Positions 8,019 to 16,336 of a stretch of 64,000 nucleotides of DNA are shown here, piece after piece. The DNA is taken from contig NZ_CP082923.1 of NCBI RefSeq assembly GCF_019931575.1, positions 2,790,001 through 2,854,000 of the forward strand. The letters are read 5' to 3'. How positions within the stretch are numbered: the stretch's first letter is position 1; every line of letters begins with the position of its first letter. A program made the translations under genes and the position numbers. This DNA comes from Caulobacter segnis. Its GTDB lineage: Bacteria > Pseudomonadota > Alphaproteobacteria > Caulobacterales > Caulobacteraceae. The notes under the pieces were generated by a model. That model was given only the letters and a program-made list of their open reading frames with translations, was not told where the DNA came from and did not search any database.

Positions 8019-10556
8019 CTACGAGATCGTTCGGGTCCTTCCACCCCGGACGAACGATCGCAGGCGCGGCCGGGCCGCCGACCAGCCGCCGCAGAGCAGC
8101 GCCGTGAGCAGGACAACGATCATCAGGATCGGATCCGGCGCGGCGATCTTGAAGATCGCCGCCACCGACGGAACGCTCATGATCGCCGCCAGCAGGGCGA
8201 CGATCGCCGCGGTTATGATCCAGTAGGCTCGCCGATGCGGCGCCAGGAGTTTGCCGGAAGCCGCCGCGTCGGCGAGGGCCAGCACCAGATTGGCCAGGAC
8301 GAGGGCAGCGAAGGCCGCGCCCCGCGCCTGGGCTTCCGGATACCCGCCGCGCGACCAAGTGTAGACACCCAACACCCCGGCCAGAACCACGAGCCCCTGA
8401 ACCAGGGCCAGGCCGACCTGGGGCCAGCCGAACAGAGGCTCGTCACGACGACGAGGTGGCCGCCGCATCGCCCGCGCTTCGCTGGGCTCAGCCTCGAAGA
8501 CCAGGGCGCAGATCGGATCGATGGCCAGCTCCATCAGCACGACGTGCATCGGAAACAGCAATGGCGGCAGGCCCAGCAAGATGGGCGCGAGCGCCAGGCC
8601 GGCGATCGGCACGTGGATGGCGGTGATGTAGGTCAGGGCGCGGCGCAGGTTGGTGAAGATCCGCCGTCCCAGGCGTACGCCGCCGACGATGGAGGCGAAG
8701 CTGTCGTCCAGCAGAACCAGATCGGCCGCCTCGCGCGCGACATCGGTTCCTTTCTTGCCCATGGCGATGCCGATATGCGCCGCCTCAAGCGCGGGCGCGT
8801 CATTCACGCCGTCGCCCGTCATGGCGACGACCTCGCCGTCGGCCTTGAGGGCTTCGACGAGGCGCAACTTCTGGGCGGGGGCGACGCGCGCGAACACGCG
8901 TACAGCGCGCACGCGTTCGCGAAGCGCCTCGAACGGCAGAGACTCGATCTCGGACCCGAGCAGAACGCCAGCCGAAGCGTCCAGCCCCGCCGCCCGGGCG
9001 ATGGCCAGGGCCGTGGCCGGATGGTCTCCGGTGATCATGACGACGGCCACGCCCGCCGCGCGCGCCTCGGCCAAGGCCTGGGGCGCATCGCGGCGCAGAG
9101 GGTCGATGAAGCCGATCAGCCCGTCGAACCCGAAGGCGACGGCACTCGGATCCTCGGCGAAATCGCCCTCGACCCGCGCCGAGGCGACGCCCAGGACGCG
9201 CAGCCCTTGCCGCGCGAAATCCTCGATCACGCCCTGCAGCCTGGCGATCTCGGCCGCCGGCAGCCGGCACAGCTTGAAGATCGCCTCGGGCGCGCCCTTG
9301 GCCGCCGCGATCCGCCGCTCGCCGGCGCCACGCCATACCTGGACGACCGCCAGCAGCTCGGGCCGCAGCGGCCAAGCGCGCTCGGGTTCGGCGTCCGTCA
9401 CTTCCGTATCGATCACGACACCGGTCGAGAGCCGGCGTACGGCCTTGTCCATCGGGTCGATCGGCCGCACGGCCGAGGCCAGGGCGGCTCGTTCCAGAAG
9501 CGCCGCCGCCGCGCCGTCGACGCGATGCTCCGCCTCGAGCGGCAGATCGCCGGCTTGGGTCCACAGGCGGGCGACCCGCATCTGGTTCTCGGTCAAGGTG
9601 CCCGTCTTGTCGACGCAAAGCACGGTGGCGCCGCCTAGCGTCTCGATCACGGCGCTTCGCCGCGTCAGCACCTGGTGGGTCGCCAGTCGCCAGGCCCCGA
9701 GCGCCAGAAACACGGCGAGAACCATCGGAAACTCTTCGGGAATGAGCGAGATCGCCACGGTCACCCCGGCCAGCACGCCGCCCACCCAGTCATCCCGCAG
9801 CCAGCCATAGGCGACGGCGACGAGGGCGCAGAACCCGAGGGCCATGGCGCCGAGTAGCGCGACGAGGCGCCCGGCGGTCTTTTGCAGCGGCGTCGGCTCG
9901 TGCTGGATCTCCGCCAAGGATGCGCCGATCTGGCCGAGCGCCGAGCGCGGACCCGTTCGGACGACCCGCGCGACGCCCTGCCCCCGGACGACGAGCGTGC
10001 CGGCGAACAGGTCGGGCGTCCCCTCCTGTCCTGGGGATGGATCAGGTCCGGTGGCGCCGGCGTCATCCGCCGGCGGCTTGGTGACCGGCGCTGACTCGCC
10101 GGTCAGGGCGGATTCGTCGACGGCCAGGATCTCGCCGCCGATCAGGCGGGCGTCGGCCGGCAAGCGTTCGCCCTCGCCGATCAGGAGCAGGTCGCCGGGC
10201 ACCAGCTCGCGCGCCGGCGCCTGCCGCTCGACGCCCCCTCGGATCACGCGGGCCAAGGGCTGAGCCAGGTCGCGCAGAGCGCTCAGCGCGCGCTCGCTTC
10301 TGGCCTCCTGCATGACGACCAGCCCGACCGAGGCCAGCGCTCCGGCGGTCAGGAACAGGCCCTCGCCCAGGTCGCCGAGGACGAGGTACAGGACCGCCGC
10401 CCCGACCAGCAGCAAGAACATCGGCTCGCGCAGGGTCTCGCCGACGATGCGGGCCAGGCCTCGCCCGGGCGCTCTTGGCAGTTCGTTCGGGCCGACGGCG
10501 GCCAGGCGCGCCGCCGCCTCCCCTTCCTCCAGGCCGCGCACAAGTTCGACGGTCAT
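8019..10556 (-). CDS. P-type cation-transporting ATPase (P2-like)
   Basis: An 845-residue pump with N-terminal cation-ATPase domain, actuator motif LTGES (151-155), phosphorylation motif DKTGTLTENQ with Asp316, and hinge motif MTGDGVNDAPAL. The transmembrane helix 4 motif is IPEEFP (272-277) instead of PEGL, and the helix 6 region reads MELAIDP, so the ion site differs from classical calcium and proton pumps; the cation is not assignable. ATG at 10556 is preferred over TTG at 10571; neither has a good ribosome-binding site, and the gene starts only 33 bases after the universal stress protein stop, consistent with an operon. An FNR-type box lies upstream of that operon. Confidence 0.9.
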   Translation of the reverse strand: MTVELVRGLEEGEAAARLAAVGPNELPRAPGRGLARIVGETLREPMFLLLVGAAVLYLVLGDLGEGLFLTAGALASVGLVVMQEARSERALSALRDLAQPLARVIRGGVERQAPARELVPGDLLLIGEGERLPADARLIGGEILAVDESALTGESAPVTKPPADDAGATGPDPSPGQEGTPDLFAGTLVVRGQGVARVVRTGPRSALGQIGASLAEIQHEPTPLQKTAGRLVALLGAMALGFCALVAVAYGWLRDDWVGGVLAGVTVAISLIPEEFPMVLAVFLALGAWRLATHQVLTRRSAVIETLGGATVLCVDKTGTLTENQMRVARLWTQAGDLPLEAEHRVDGAAAALLERAALASAVRPIDPMDKAVRRLSTGVVIDTEVTDAEPERAWPLRPELLAVVQVWRGAGERRIAAAKGAPEAIFKLCRLPAAEIARLQGVIEDFARQGLRVLGVASARVEGDFAEDPSAVAFGFDGLIGFIDPLRRDAPQALAEARAAGVAVVMITGDHPATALAIARAAGLDASAGVLLGSEIESLPFEALRERVRAVRVFARVAPAQKLRLVEALKADGEVVAMTGDGVNDAPALEAAHIGIAMGKKGTDVAREAADLVLLDDSFASIVGGVRLGRRIFTNLRRALTYITAIHVPIAGLALAPILLGLPPLLFPMHVVLMELAIDPICALVFEAEPSEARAMRRPPRRRDEPLFGWPQVGLALVQGLVVLAGVLGVYTWSRGGYPEAQARGAAFAALVLANLVLALADAAASGKLLAPHRRAYWIITAAIVALLAAIMSVPSVAAIFKIAAPDPILMIVVLLTALLCGGWSAARPRLRSFVRGGRTRTIS

Positions 10557-10589
10557 GGCGCGACAATCCAAATGGACGGAGGAAGAGGC

Positions 10590-11432
10590 TCAGTGCGCCA
10601 GAAGAAGCGGGACCTGGGGATCGTGCAACATGTGTTCGGTGGCGCCGCCCAGGATGAACTCGCGCGCCCGCGATCGGCCATAGGCGCCCATCACGAAGAG
10701 ATCGCAGGGCGTTCGGGCCAGATAGGCGTCGAAGCTGTCGCCGATCGACACGCCGATGCCATCGACCTCGTCGATCACGGCTTCGATCCCATGGGCGCGC
10801 AGATGGCGGACGGCCTCGGCGGCGAGCCCCGCGACGGCGGCGGGCTTTTCGTTGACGACCGTGAGCACGCGCACCCTTTCTGCATGGGCCAGAATGGGCA
10901 GGGCCTCGGCCAAGGCGCGGGCCGCGCCCCGGCTGCCGTCCCACGCGATGACGACCGTTCCGAGCTTGGCGCCCGACAGCCCGCCCGCGCGATAGGCGAG
11001 AACCGGCCGCCCGGAGTCGAAGACGGCGCTCGTCACCACCTCGGCCTGGCCGTCCATCGGCTTGCCCAGGGGCGTCAAGCAAAGGTCCCGCGTGCGCGCG
11101 CATTTGGCCACGTGGTCGGCCACGGCGTAATATTCGACGGTCTCGCTGAGGGCTTGCCCGAAGACGCCGGCGGCCCGCGCGTGTTTGGCGAAGGCCTCAA
11201 GACTGGCCTGCCCGTTGGCCAGGCTCTTGGCCTGCTCCTCGGCCGCCATGCTGCCGAGACCGATGAGGTAGTCGGCGATCCGGTTGCTCTGGACGGGAAA
11301 CCTCACGCCCACCGCCAGGGCCGAAACCCGGCCGCCGACAAGCTTCACGAAGCGGACCGCGTCCTCGATCGCCTCGGGCGGCGTCGCGTCCGGATAGGTG
11401 TCGATGTTGAGCAGGATATCGTTCAGGCCCAT
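10590..11432 (-). CDS. Universal stress protein, tandem UspA domains
   Basis: A 280-residue protein. The C-terminal half (about 145-280) is a clear UspA fold: VVIAWDGSRGAARAL at its start and the nucleotide-binding loop MGAYGRSRAREFILGG with LLLAH at the end. The N-terminal half (DILLNIDTYPDA onwards) is a degenerate second Usp domain. Such proteins, next to P-type ATPases, are typical members of the microaerobic FixK/FNR regulon of alphaproteobacteria, and a TTGAT-N4-ATCAA box lies about 170 bases upstream. Role inferred: survival under low oxygen or energy stress. Confidence 0.92.
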   Translation of the reverse strand: MGLNDILLNIDTYPDATPPEAIEDAVRFVKLVGGRVSALAVGVRFPVQSNRIADYLIGLGSMAAEEQAKSLANGQASLEAFAKHARAAGVFGQALSETVEYYAVADHVAKCARTRDLCLTPLGKPMDGQAEVVTSAVFDSGRPVLAYRAGGLSGAKLGTVVIAWDGSRGAARALAEALPILAHAERVRVLTVVNEKPAAVAGLAAEAVRHLRAHGIEAVIDEVDGIGVSIGDSFDAYLARTPCDLFVMGAYGRSRAREFILGGATEHMLHDPQVPLLLAH

Positions 11433-11601
11433 CGGTGAAATCCATCTGCTCGAGCCGATCGGATCGGCTGTTCGGTTCCGCGCTCCCAGCCTGCGCTCGA
11501 AGCATCACGGTCTCGCGTCGCCAACGCTGCGATCCGGCATCGGCCGGAAAGTCGGACGGGCGATCACGCGGACAGCCTCGCGCCGCCCCCAGGCCGCCGC
11601 C

Positions 11602-11615
11602 TTGATGTCGATCAA
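11602..11615. promoter_or_regulatory. FNR/FixK box
   Basis: The sequence TTGATGTCGATCAA is a perfect TTGAT-N4-ATCAA palindrome, the consensus of FNR/FixK-type regulators. It lies in the non-coding stretch upstream of the universal stress protein / P-type ATPase operon and 40 bases beyond the end of the ABC-F gene. The distance to the Usp start (170 bases) implies a long leader or an unmapped promoter nearby. Confidence 0.75.
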
Positions 11616-11654
11616 CCCCATGGACCGGGTTTAGGCGGCTTGGCGCCAATGCCG

Positions 11655-13283
11655 CTACCCGCCCGGGTGCAGCCCCGGCGCTTCCTGGCCCGTGCGAGCG
11701 ACATATTCCGTATAGCCGCCGCCGTACTGATGGACGCCCTCGGGCGTCAGCTCCAGCACACGGTTCGACAGGGCTCCCAGGAAGTGGCGGTCGTGCGAAA
11801 CGAAGAGCATGGTGCCCTCGAAATCCGCCAGGGCCGCGACCAACATCTCCTTGGTCGCCATATCGAGGTGGTTGGTCGGCTCGTCCAGCACCAGCAGGTT
11901 CGGCGGATCGAACAGCATCTTGGCCATGACCAGGCGCGCCTTCTCGCCGCCGGACAGGACGCGGCAGGGCTTTTCGACATCGTCGCCGGAGAAGCCGAAG
12001 CACCCCGCCAGGGTGCGCAGAGCGCCCTGGCCCGCCTGCGGGAACGAGCGCTCCAGGGACTCGAAGATCGTCTCCTCGCCGTCCAGCAGGTCCATGGAGT
12101 GCTGGGCGAAATAGCCCATCTTGACGCTGGCGCCGATGTGGACCGCGCCCTGGTCGGGCTTGGTGTCGCCGGCCACTAGCTTCAGCAGCGTCGACTTGCC
12201 GGCCCCGTTGGCGCCGAGGACGCACCAGCGTTCCTTGCGGCGCACCAGGAAGTCGAGGGCCTCATAGATCGGCTTGTCGCCATAGCCCTTGTGGACGTTG
12301 CGCAGGCTGATCACATCCTCGCCCGAGCGCGGCGGGCTCTGGAACTCGAACTGCACCGCCTGGCGACGGCGCGGCGCCTCGACGCGCTCGATCTTGTCGA
12401 GCTTCTTGACCCGGCTCTGGACCTGGGCGGCGTGCGAGGCGCGCGCCTTGAACTTCTCGATGAACTTGATTTCCTTCGCCAGCATGGCCTGCTGGCGCTC
12501 GTACTGCGCCTGCCGCTGCGCTTCGCCCAGCGCGCGCTGCTGTTCGTAGAAATCGAGATCGCCGGAATAGGTAATGAGAGAGCCGCCGTCGATCTCCACC
12601 ACCTTACCGATGATGCGGTTCATGAAGGCGCGGTCGTGTGACGTCATCAGCAGCGCGCCGTCGTAGTTCTTGAGGAAGGCCTCCAGCCAGATCAGGCTTT
12701 CCAGGTCCAGGTGGTTGGAGGGTTCGTCCAGCAGCATGCCGTCGGGCCGCATCAAGAGGATGCGGGCCAGCGCCACGCGCATCTTCCAGCCGCCGGACAG
12801 CATGCCGACATCGCCGTCCATGCGTTCCTGGCTGAAGCTCAGGCCAGCCAGCACCTCGCGCGCCCGCGCTTCCAGCGCATAGCCGTCCAGCTCCTGGAAG
12901 CGCTCCAGCACCTCGCCATAGCGCTCCATGACGGCGTCCAGCTGGTCAGCCTGATCGGGATCGACCATGGCCGCCTCCAGCGTGGCCATCTCGGCGGCCA
13001 GCGCGCTGACGGGACCGACGCCGTCCATCACCGCGGCGACCGCGCTCTGGCCCGACATCTCGCCGACGTCCTGGCTGAAATAGCCGATCCTCATGCCCGG
13101 ATCGATCGTGACCAGTCCGTCGTCAGGCTGCTCCTGGCCGGTGATCATGCGGAACAGCGTCGTCTTGCCGGCGCCGTTCGGGCCGACCAGCCCGACTTTT
13201 TCGCCCTTCTGGATGCCCATCGAGGCTTCGATGAACAGGATCTGGTGGCCGTTTTGCTTGGAGATGTTGTCGAGGCGGATCAT
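11655..13283 (-). CDS. ABC-F family ATPase (Uup/YheS-like)
   Basis: A 542-residue soluble protein with two complete ABC domains and no membrane segment. Walker A motifs are GPNGAGKTTL and GANGAGKSTL; signatures LSGGWKMRVALAR and LSGGEKARLVMAK; Walker B/H-loop regions DEPSNHLDLESL and DEPTNHLDMATK. The linker between domains is rich in Lys, Glu and Gln and probably forms the P-site tRNA-interaction helices. ABC-F proteins act on ribosomes (translation factors or antibiotic protection). I take the ATG at 13283, where the sequence MIRLDNISK begins; the open frame extends 18 codons upstream without family similarity. Confidence 0.93.
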   Translation of the reverse strand: MIRLDNISKQNGHQILFIEASMGIQKGEKVGLVGPNGAGKTTLFRMITGQEQPDDGLVTIDPGMRIGYFSQDVGEMSGQSAVAAVMDGVGPVSALAAEMATLEAAMVDPDQADQLDAVMERYGEVLERFQELDGYALEARAREVLAGLSFSQERMDGDVGMLSGGWKMRVALARILLMRPDGMLLDEPSNHLDLESLIWLEAFLKNYDGALLMTSHDRAFMNRIIGKVVEIDGGSLITYSGDLDFYEQQRALGEAQRQAQYERQQAMLAKEIKFIEKFKARASHAAQVQSRVKKLDKIERVEAPRRRQAVQFEFQSPPRSGEDVISLRNVHKGYGDKPIYEALDFLVRRKERWCVLGANGAGKSTLLKLVAGDTKPDQGAVHIGASVKMGYFAQHSMDLLDGEETIFESLERSFPQAGQGALRTLAGCFGFSGDDVEKPCRVLSGGEKARLVMAKMLFDPPNLLVLDEPTNHLDMATKEMLVAALADFEGTMLFVSHDRHFLGALSNRVLELTPEGVHQYGGGYTEYVARTGQEAPGLHPGG

Positions 13284-13467
13284 GGGCGGTCTGCTAACGC
13301 GAGCGGACGCAGAACGCCAGCCTTGGAGCCACGCCAATTCCGCGCGCGATGATTGGGCCCGTCATCTCCAGGACCGGATGTGCGTCCAGGGCGGAGGCGC
13401 CTAAGGGCTACTGCGCTCCGGCAAGCTGTGCCATCGTGACGCGCCTGACGCGCCGGGGGAGCCGCGA

Positions 13468-14136
13468 TTGCACGCGAGGACGGAAGCGGGCCTGGCGGTT
13501 TTCGTGCGCGAAGCCTTCCAGTGCCAGGAGGATGTGGCCCGCAGTATCGCCGGGGTCGCGATCGAGCGCGCCTATCGGACGGGCGCGGTCATTCTCCGTC
13601 AGGACGATCCCTGCGCCGAGACCTATCTGCTGACCTTGGGTCGGGTCCGCGCCGCCGCGGTCGGTCGGGGCGGAGAGCCAGTCCTGCTGCGGGACCTCGC
13701 GCCCGGCGACCTCTTTGGCGCGACGGTCCAGCCGGGGACGAAGAGCGAGGCCGAGATCGTGGCGCTGGAGGCGGCCCACGCGGCCGTGTTCGCGGCGCTG
13801 GATTTCCTTCGGATGATGGAGCGGCACAGCTGCGTGGGCCTGACGCTGTCGCGCATGCTGCTCCGACAGCTCCGCGAGGCCGCCGAGCGGATGATCGACC
13901 GCAACACCCTCAGCGCCGTCGGCCGCATCCACGCCGAGCTCTGGCGGCGGGCCGAGCGCACCGGCTGGACGATCAGTCCCCCGCCGGTGCTGGCCGCCTT
14001 GGCGATGGACCTCCAGACGACCCGCGAGACCGTGTCGCGCACGGTGAACGCCCTCGAGCGGCGCGGCATCGTACGCCGCACGCCCGAGGCGCTGATCGTG
14101 GTGGCGCCGCGGCGGCTGGAAGGCCTGATCGACTGA
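13468..14136 (+). CDS. Crp/Fnr-family transcriptional regulator
   Basis: A 222-residue regulator: N-terminal cyclic-nucleotide-binding-like beta roll (about 15-130), a dimerisation helix, and a C-terminal winged helix with the recognition helix TTRETVSRTVNAL. This has the E-x-x-S-R pattern of FNR/FixK proteins (TTGAT recognition) but also the Arg before Glu found in CRP, so specificity is ambiguous. There is no N-terminal cysteine cluster, so it is not an iron-sulphur FNR. The TTG start at 13468 has GGGGGAG upstream. An FNR-type box lies at 11602, so it may control the nearby Usp/ATPase operon (inference). It ends 6 bases from the converging TPR-SLOG gene. Confidence 0.9.
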   Translation: MHARTEAGLAVFVREAFQCQEDVARSIAGVAIERAYRTGAVILRQDDPCAETYLLTLGRVRAAAVGRGGEPVLLRDLAPGDLFGATVQPGTKSEAEIVALEAAHAAVFAALDFLRMMERHSCVGLTLSRMLLRQLREAAERMIDRNTLSAVGRIHAELWRRAERTGWTISPPPVLAALAMDLQTTRETVSRTVNALERRGIVRRTPEALIVVAPRRLEGLID

Positions 14137-14142
14137 GGCTGA

Positions 14143-15669
14143 TCAGGTCCGCAGCGCGTAGGGGCCCAGCTCGTCCCCGGTCAGGTCCGTGACGGGTGAA
14201 GGTTGGCTGGGAGGCATGGCCAAGCTGAGGGCCGCGGCGCAGGCCAGACCTAGATGGATCGCTCCGGGCGGCGTGGTCACCAGCAGGCGGGAGACGGCCT
14301 CGGCTTCCGCGCCGGTGGCCAGCAGTCCCCCGCCGAAGGGATCGGGCGCCATCGTGGTCAGTCCATAGCTCGCGGACAGGCGGACGCTCTCGCCCAGCGC
14401 CGCCAGGATCGCCCGCGCCGCCAGCGCCGCATTCTCCGGCGTCTCGTGAACGAGCAGCAGGGTGCGGCCGGACCAGCTGGGCGCGGTGATTGGCGGGGGG
14501 CCGTCCTGGACCGCTAGCGCGAGGGTTTGCAGAATCCGGTCCCGATCGACGCTGGACGGCAGATCCACGGCGCAGCCCAGGAAGGCCGCGAGGCGTGCGG
14601 CCGGATCGATCGGCGAGACCGCACGCGCCGTCGGCCGGGGCGCCGTCAGGAGCCGCTGCCGGCGACCGCCGCCGGCCCATCGGACCGCGGCGCGCGCGCT
14701 GGCCCCCTTCTCGCCGTCCAGCACCGCCAACTGCACGGCCTCGCCCGCCACGGTCGCCGCCTTCAGCACCGCCAGGCCCATGGCGGTCTCGGCGGCGAGA
14801 TCGATCGTCGGCGCATCGATCGTCGCTGCGCCAGGCGTGACCACCCGGACGCTCTCGGCCTGAGCCATCAGCCGGTCGAAGCGCGCGCCCCAGGCCTCCC
14901 CCCAAGGCGTCACCGACAGCACCCGGAACGCGGCGGTATCGACGGGCAGAAGCACGTGCAGCTCGACGCCCGCGTCCGCAAGCGCCTCGGCGACCACGAT
15001 GTCCGCCCCTGCGGCCAGGGCGCCATAGCCGAACGCCACGCGCTCCTCGGCGACGATGCGGGCGACCTCGGCGGCCAGGCCCGCGTCGTCGGACGACACG
15101 GCCATGTGTCCGGTGAAATGGAGCGACCGGGGCGGCGCCAGCCTCGCCAATCCGGCGTCGTCCTCGCCCAAGGCCTCCAGCAGCAGGCGGAACTGGCGCA
15201 GGGTGACGGCATGGTCTTCCCAGGCCTTGGGAGCCGCCGCCACCGCCGCGTCCAGCGCCGCCCAGGCCTCGTCGAACCGGCGCAGCACCAGCAGGGCCTC
15301 GGCGCGCGTGGCGGCCTGATAGTAGGGCGCGTCGTCGTCGTTGGCCTCCAGCACCGCCAGGGCATGGACCCGCGCCGCGGCCTCGTCGCCCGCCAAAAGC
15401 GACAAGGTGGCGGCGTTGATCAGGGCGTAGGCTCCGCCCCCACCCGGCGCCGCGGCCAGATAGGCGGCGGCGGCCTGGCCGTAGAGCTCGGCGCGCTCCT
15501 CGCCCTCCGCCGCCCGCGCCCGCGCCTTGAGGATCCGCCCCTTCAGCGTCAGGACGGCCGGATCATCCGACGCCGCCAGCCCCGCCCCGACGAACAGGGT
15601 CCAGGCGTGGTCGACCGCGCCGGCGCGGACCAGGGCGGCGAGATCGAGAAGGAAAGGCGACTGGGACAA
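14143..15669 (-). CDS. TPR scaffold fused to a SLOG-like nucleotide-sensor domain
   Basis: A 508-residue soluble protein. Residues 1-180 are alanine-rich helical repeats of TPR type. A Rossmann-like region follows: RSLHFTGHM (181-189) and the stretch 214-242 ending in VELHVLLP, with GADIVVAEALADAG in between. This is the look of SLOG/LOG-type domains found with TPR scaffolds (the TPR-S architecture proposed in comparative-genomic surveys to sense NAD-derived signals). The C-terminal ~200 residues look like further alpha/beta sensor or cyclase-like modules without recognisable catalytic motifs. It is the third gene of an operon with a TIR protein, 52 bases after the preceding gene. Role as sensor or activator of the TIR effector is inference. 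Confidence 0.7.
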   Translation of the reverse strand: MSQSPFLLDLAALVRAGAVDHAWTLFVGAGLAASDDPAVLTLKGRILKARARAAEGEERAELYGQAAAAYLAAAPGGGGAYALINAATLSLLAGDEAAARVHALAVLEANDDDAPYYQAATRAEALLVLRRFDEAWAALDAAVAAAPKAWEDHAVTLRQFRLLLEALGEDDAGLARLAPPRSLHFTGHMAVSSDDAGLAAEVARIVAEERVAFGYGALAAGADIVVAEALADAGVELHVLLPVDTAAFRVLSVTPWGEAWGARFDRLMAQAESVRVVTPGAATIDAPTIDLAAETAMGLAVLKAATVAGEAVQLAVLDGEKGASARAAVRWAGGGRRQRLLTAPRPTARAVSPIDPAARLAAFLGCAVDLPSSVDRDRILQTLALAVQDGPPPITAPSWSGRTLLLVHETPENAALAARAILAALGESVRLSASYGLTTMAPDPFGGGLLATGAEAEAVSRLLVTTPPGAIHLGLACAAALSLAMPPSQPSPVTDLTGDELGPYALRT

Positions 15670-15721
15670 GCGCGGCTCGGACTGAGGCGGGAGAAGATTG
15701 CGACGGCGAAGCAGCCCGGCC

Positions 15722-16336
15722 CTACGGCGGGAACTTGGTGCCTTCGTTCTTGACGTCCGGGTCGAAGATCACGTTCAGGCGCTTTTCGACGCCGTTCTCC
15801 TCCATGCGGAACTCGGTGTGGAAGTTGAAGAGATCGCCGGCTAGCGACGTGCCACCGGCGTCCCGCGCCACGACGCCGAAATACAGCACCCGACATCTGT
15901 CGCGGGGCGCGCGCTCACCGGCCGGTTGGGCGCCGTCGTCGTAGACATGTCGCAGATAGCAATTTCGGTCGGACTCGGCCTTGGTGGTCGCGCCGCGCTC
16001 CCCCTTGGCGAATTGCCAGTTTGCGATCTTCGCATCGAGTTCGACCACGACCCAGCACGGCCTATCAACCTTGATGTCGAAGGGTGACGGCACCGGCACC
16101 AGATTGATGTCTCTGAACCCCGGGTTCGCTCGTTGCACTGCGTATTCCATCACCTTCTTTTCGTCTCCCGGTGGGATGGTCGGCAATTGCTCGGAGGGCT
16201 CCTTGATTGTGAAGTCGAGCGTCCAAGGATCTTCCTCCTTTTTAGGAAGCTTGCCTCTGTCGACTGTCAGAACTACGTGGACGATCTTCTCCGGCAGGAA
16301 GTCCGCCGGCCTTGTCGTGGGGATGCGTTCGCTCAC
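15722..16336 (-). CDS. Hypothetical protein between TIR and TPR-SLOG genes
   Basis: 204 residues, no signal peptide or membrane helix, apparently beta-rich; I do not recognise a family. The N-terminal half contains KIVHVVLTVDRGKLP and a segment CWVVVELDAKIANWQF; the C-terminal half contains LYFGVVARDAGG and FNFHTEFR. The GTG start at 16336 overlaps the TIR gene stop (GTGA) and has AGGAGG five bases upstream, so it is translationally coupled to the TIR gene. Its codon use and base composition are visibly more AT-rich than the neighbours, hinting at acquisition by transfer. It may be a structural or regulatory partner of the TIR protein (inference). Confidence 0.75.
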   Translation of the reverse strand: MSERIPTTRPADFLPEKIVHVVLTVDRGKLPKKEEDPWTLDFTIKEPSEQLPTIPPGDEKKVMEYAVQRANPGFRDINLVPVPSPFDIKVDRPCWVVVELDAKIANWQFAKGERGATTKAESDRNCYLRHVYDDGAQPAGERAPRDRCRVLYFGVVARDAGGTSLAGDLFNFHTEFRMEENGVEKRLNVIFDPDVKNEGTKFPP

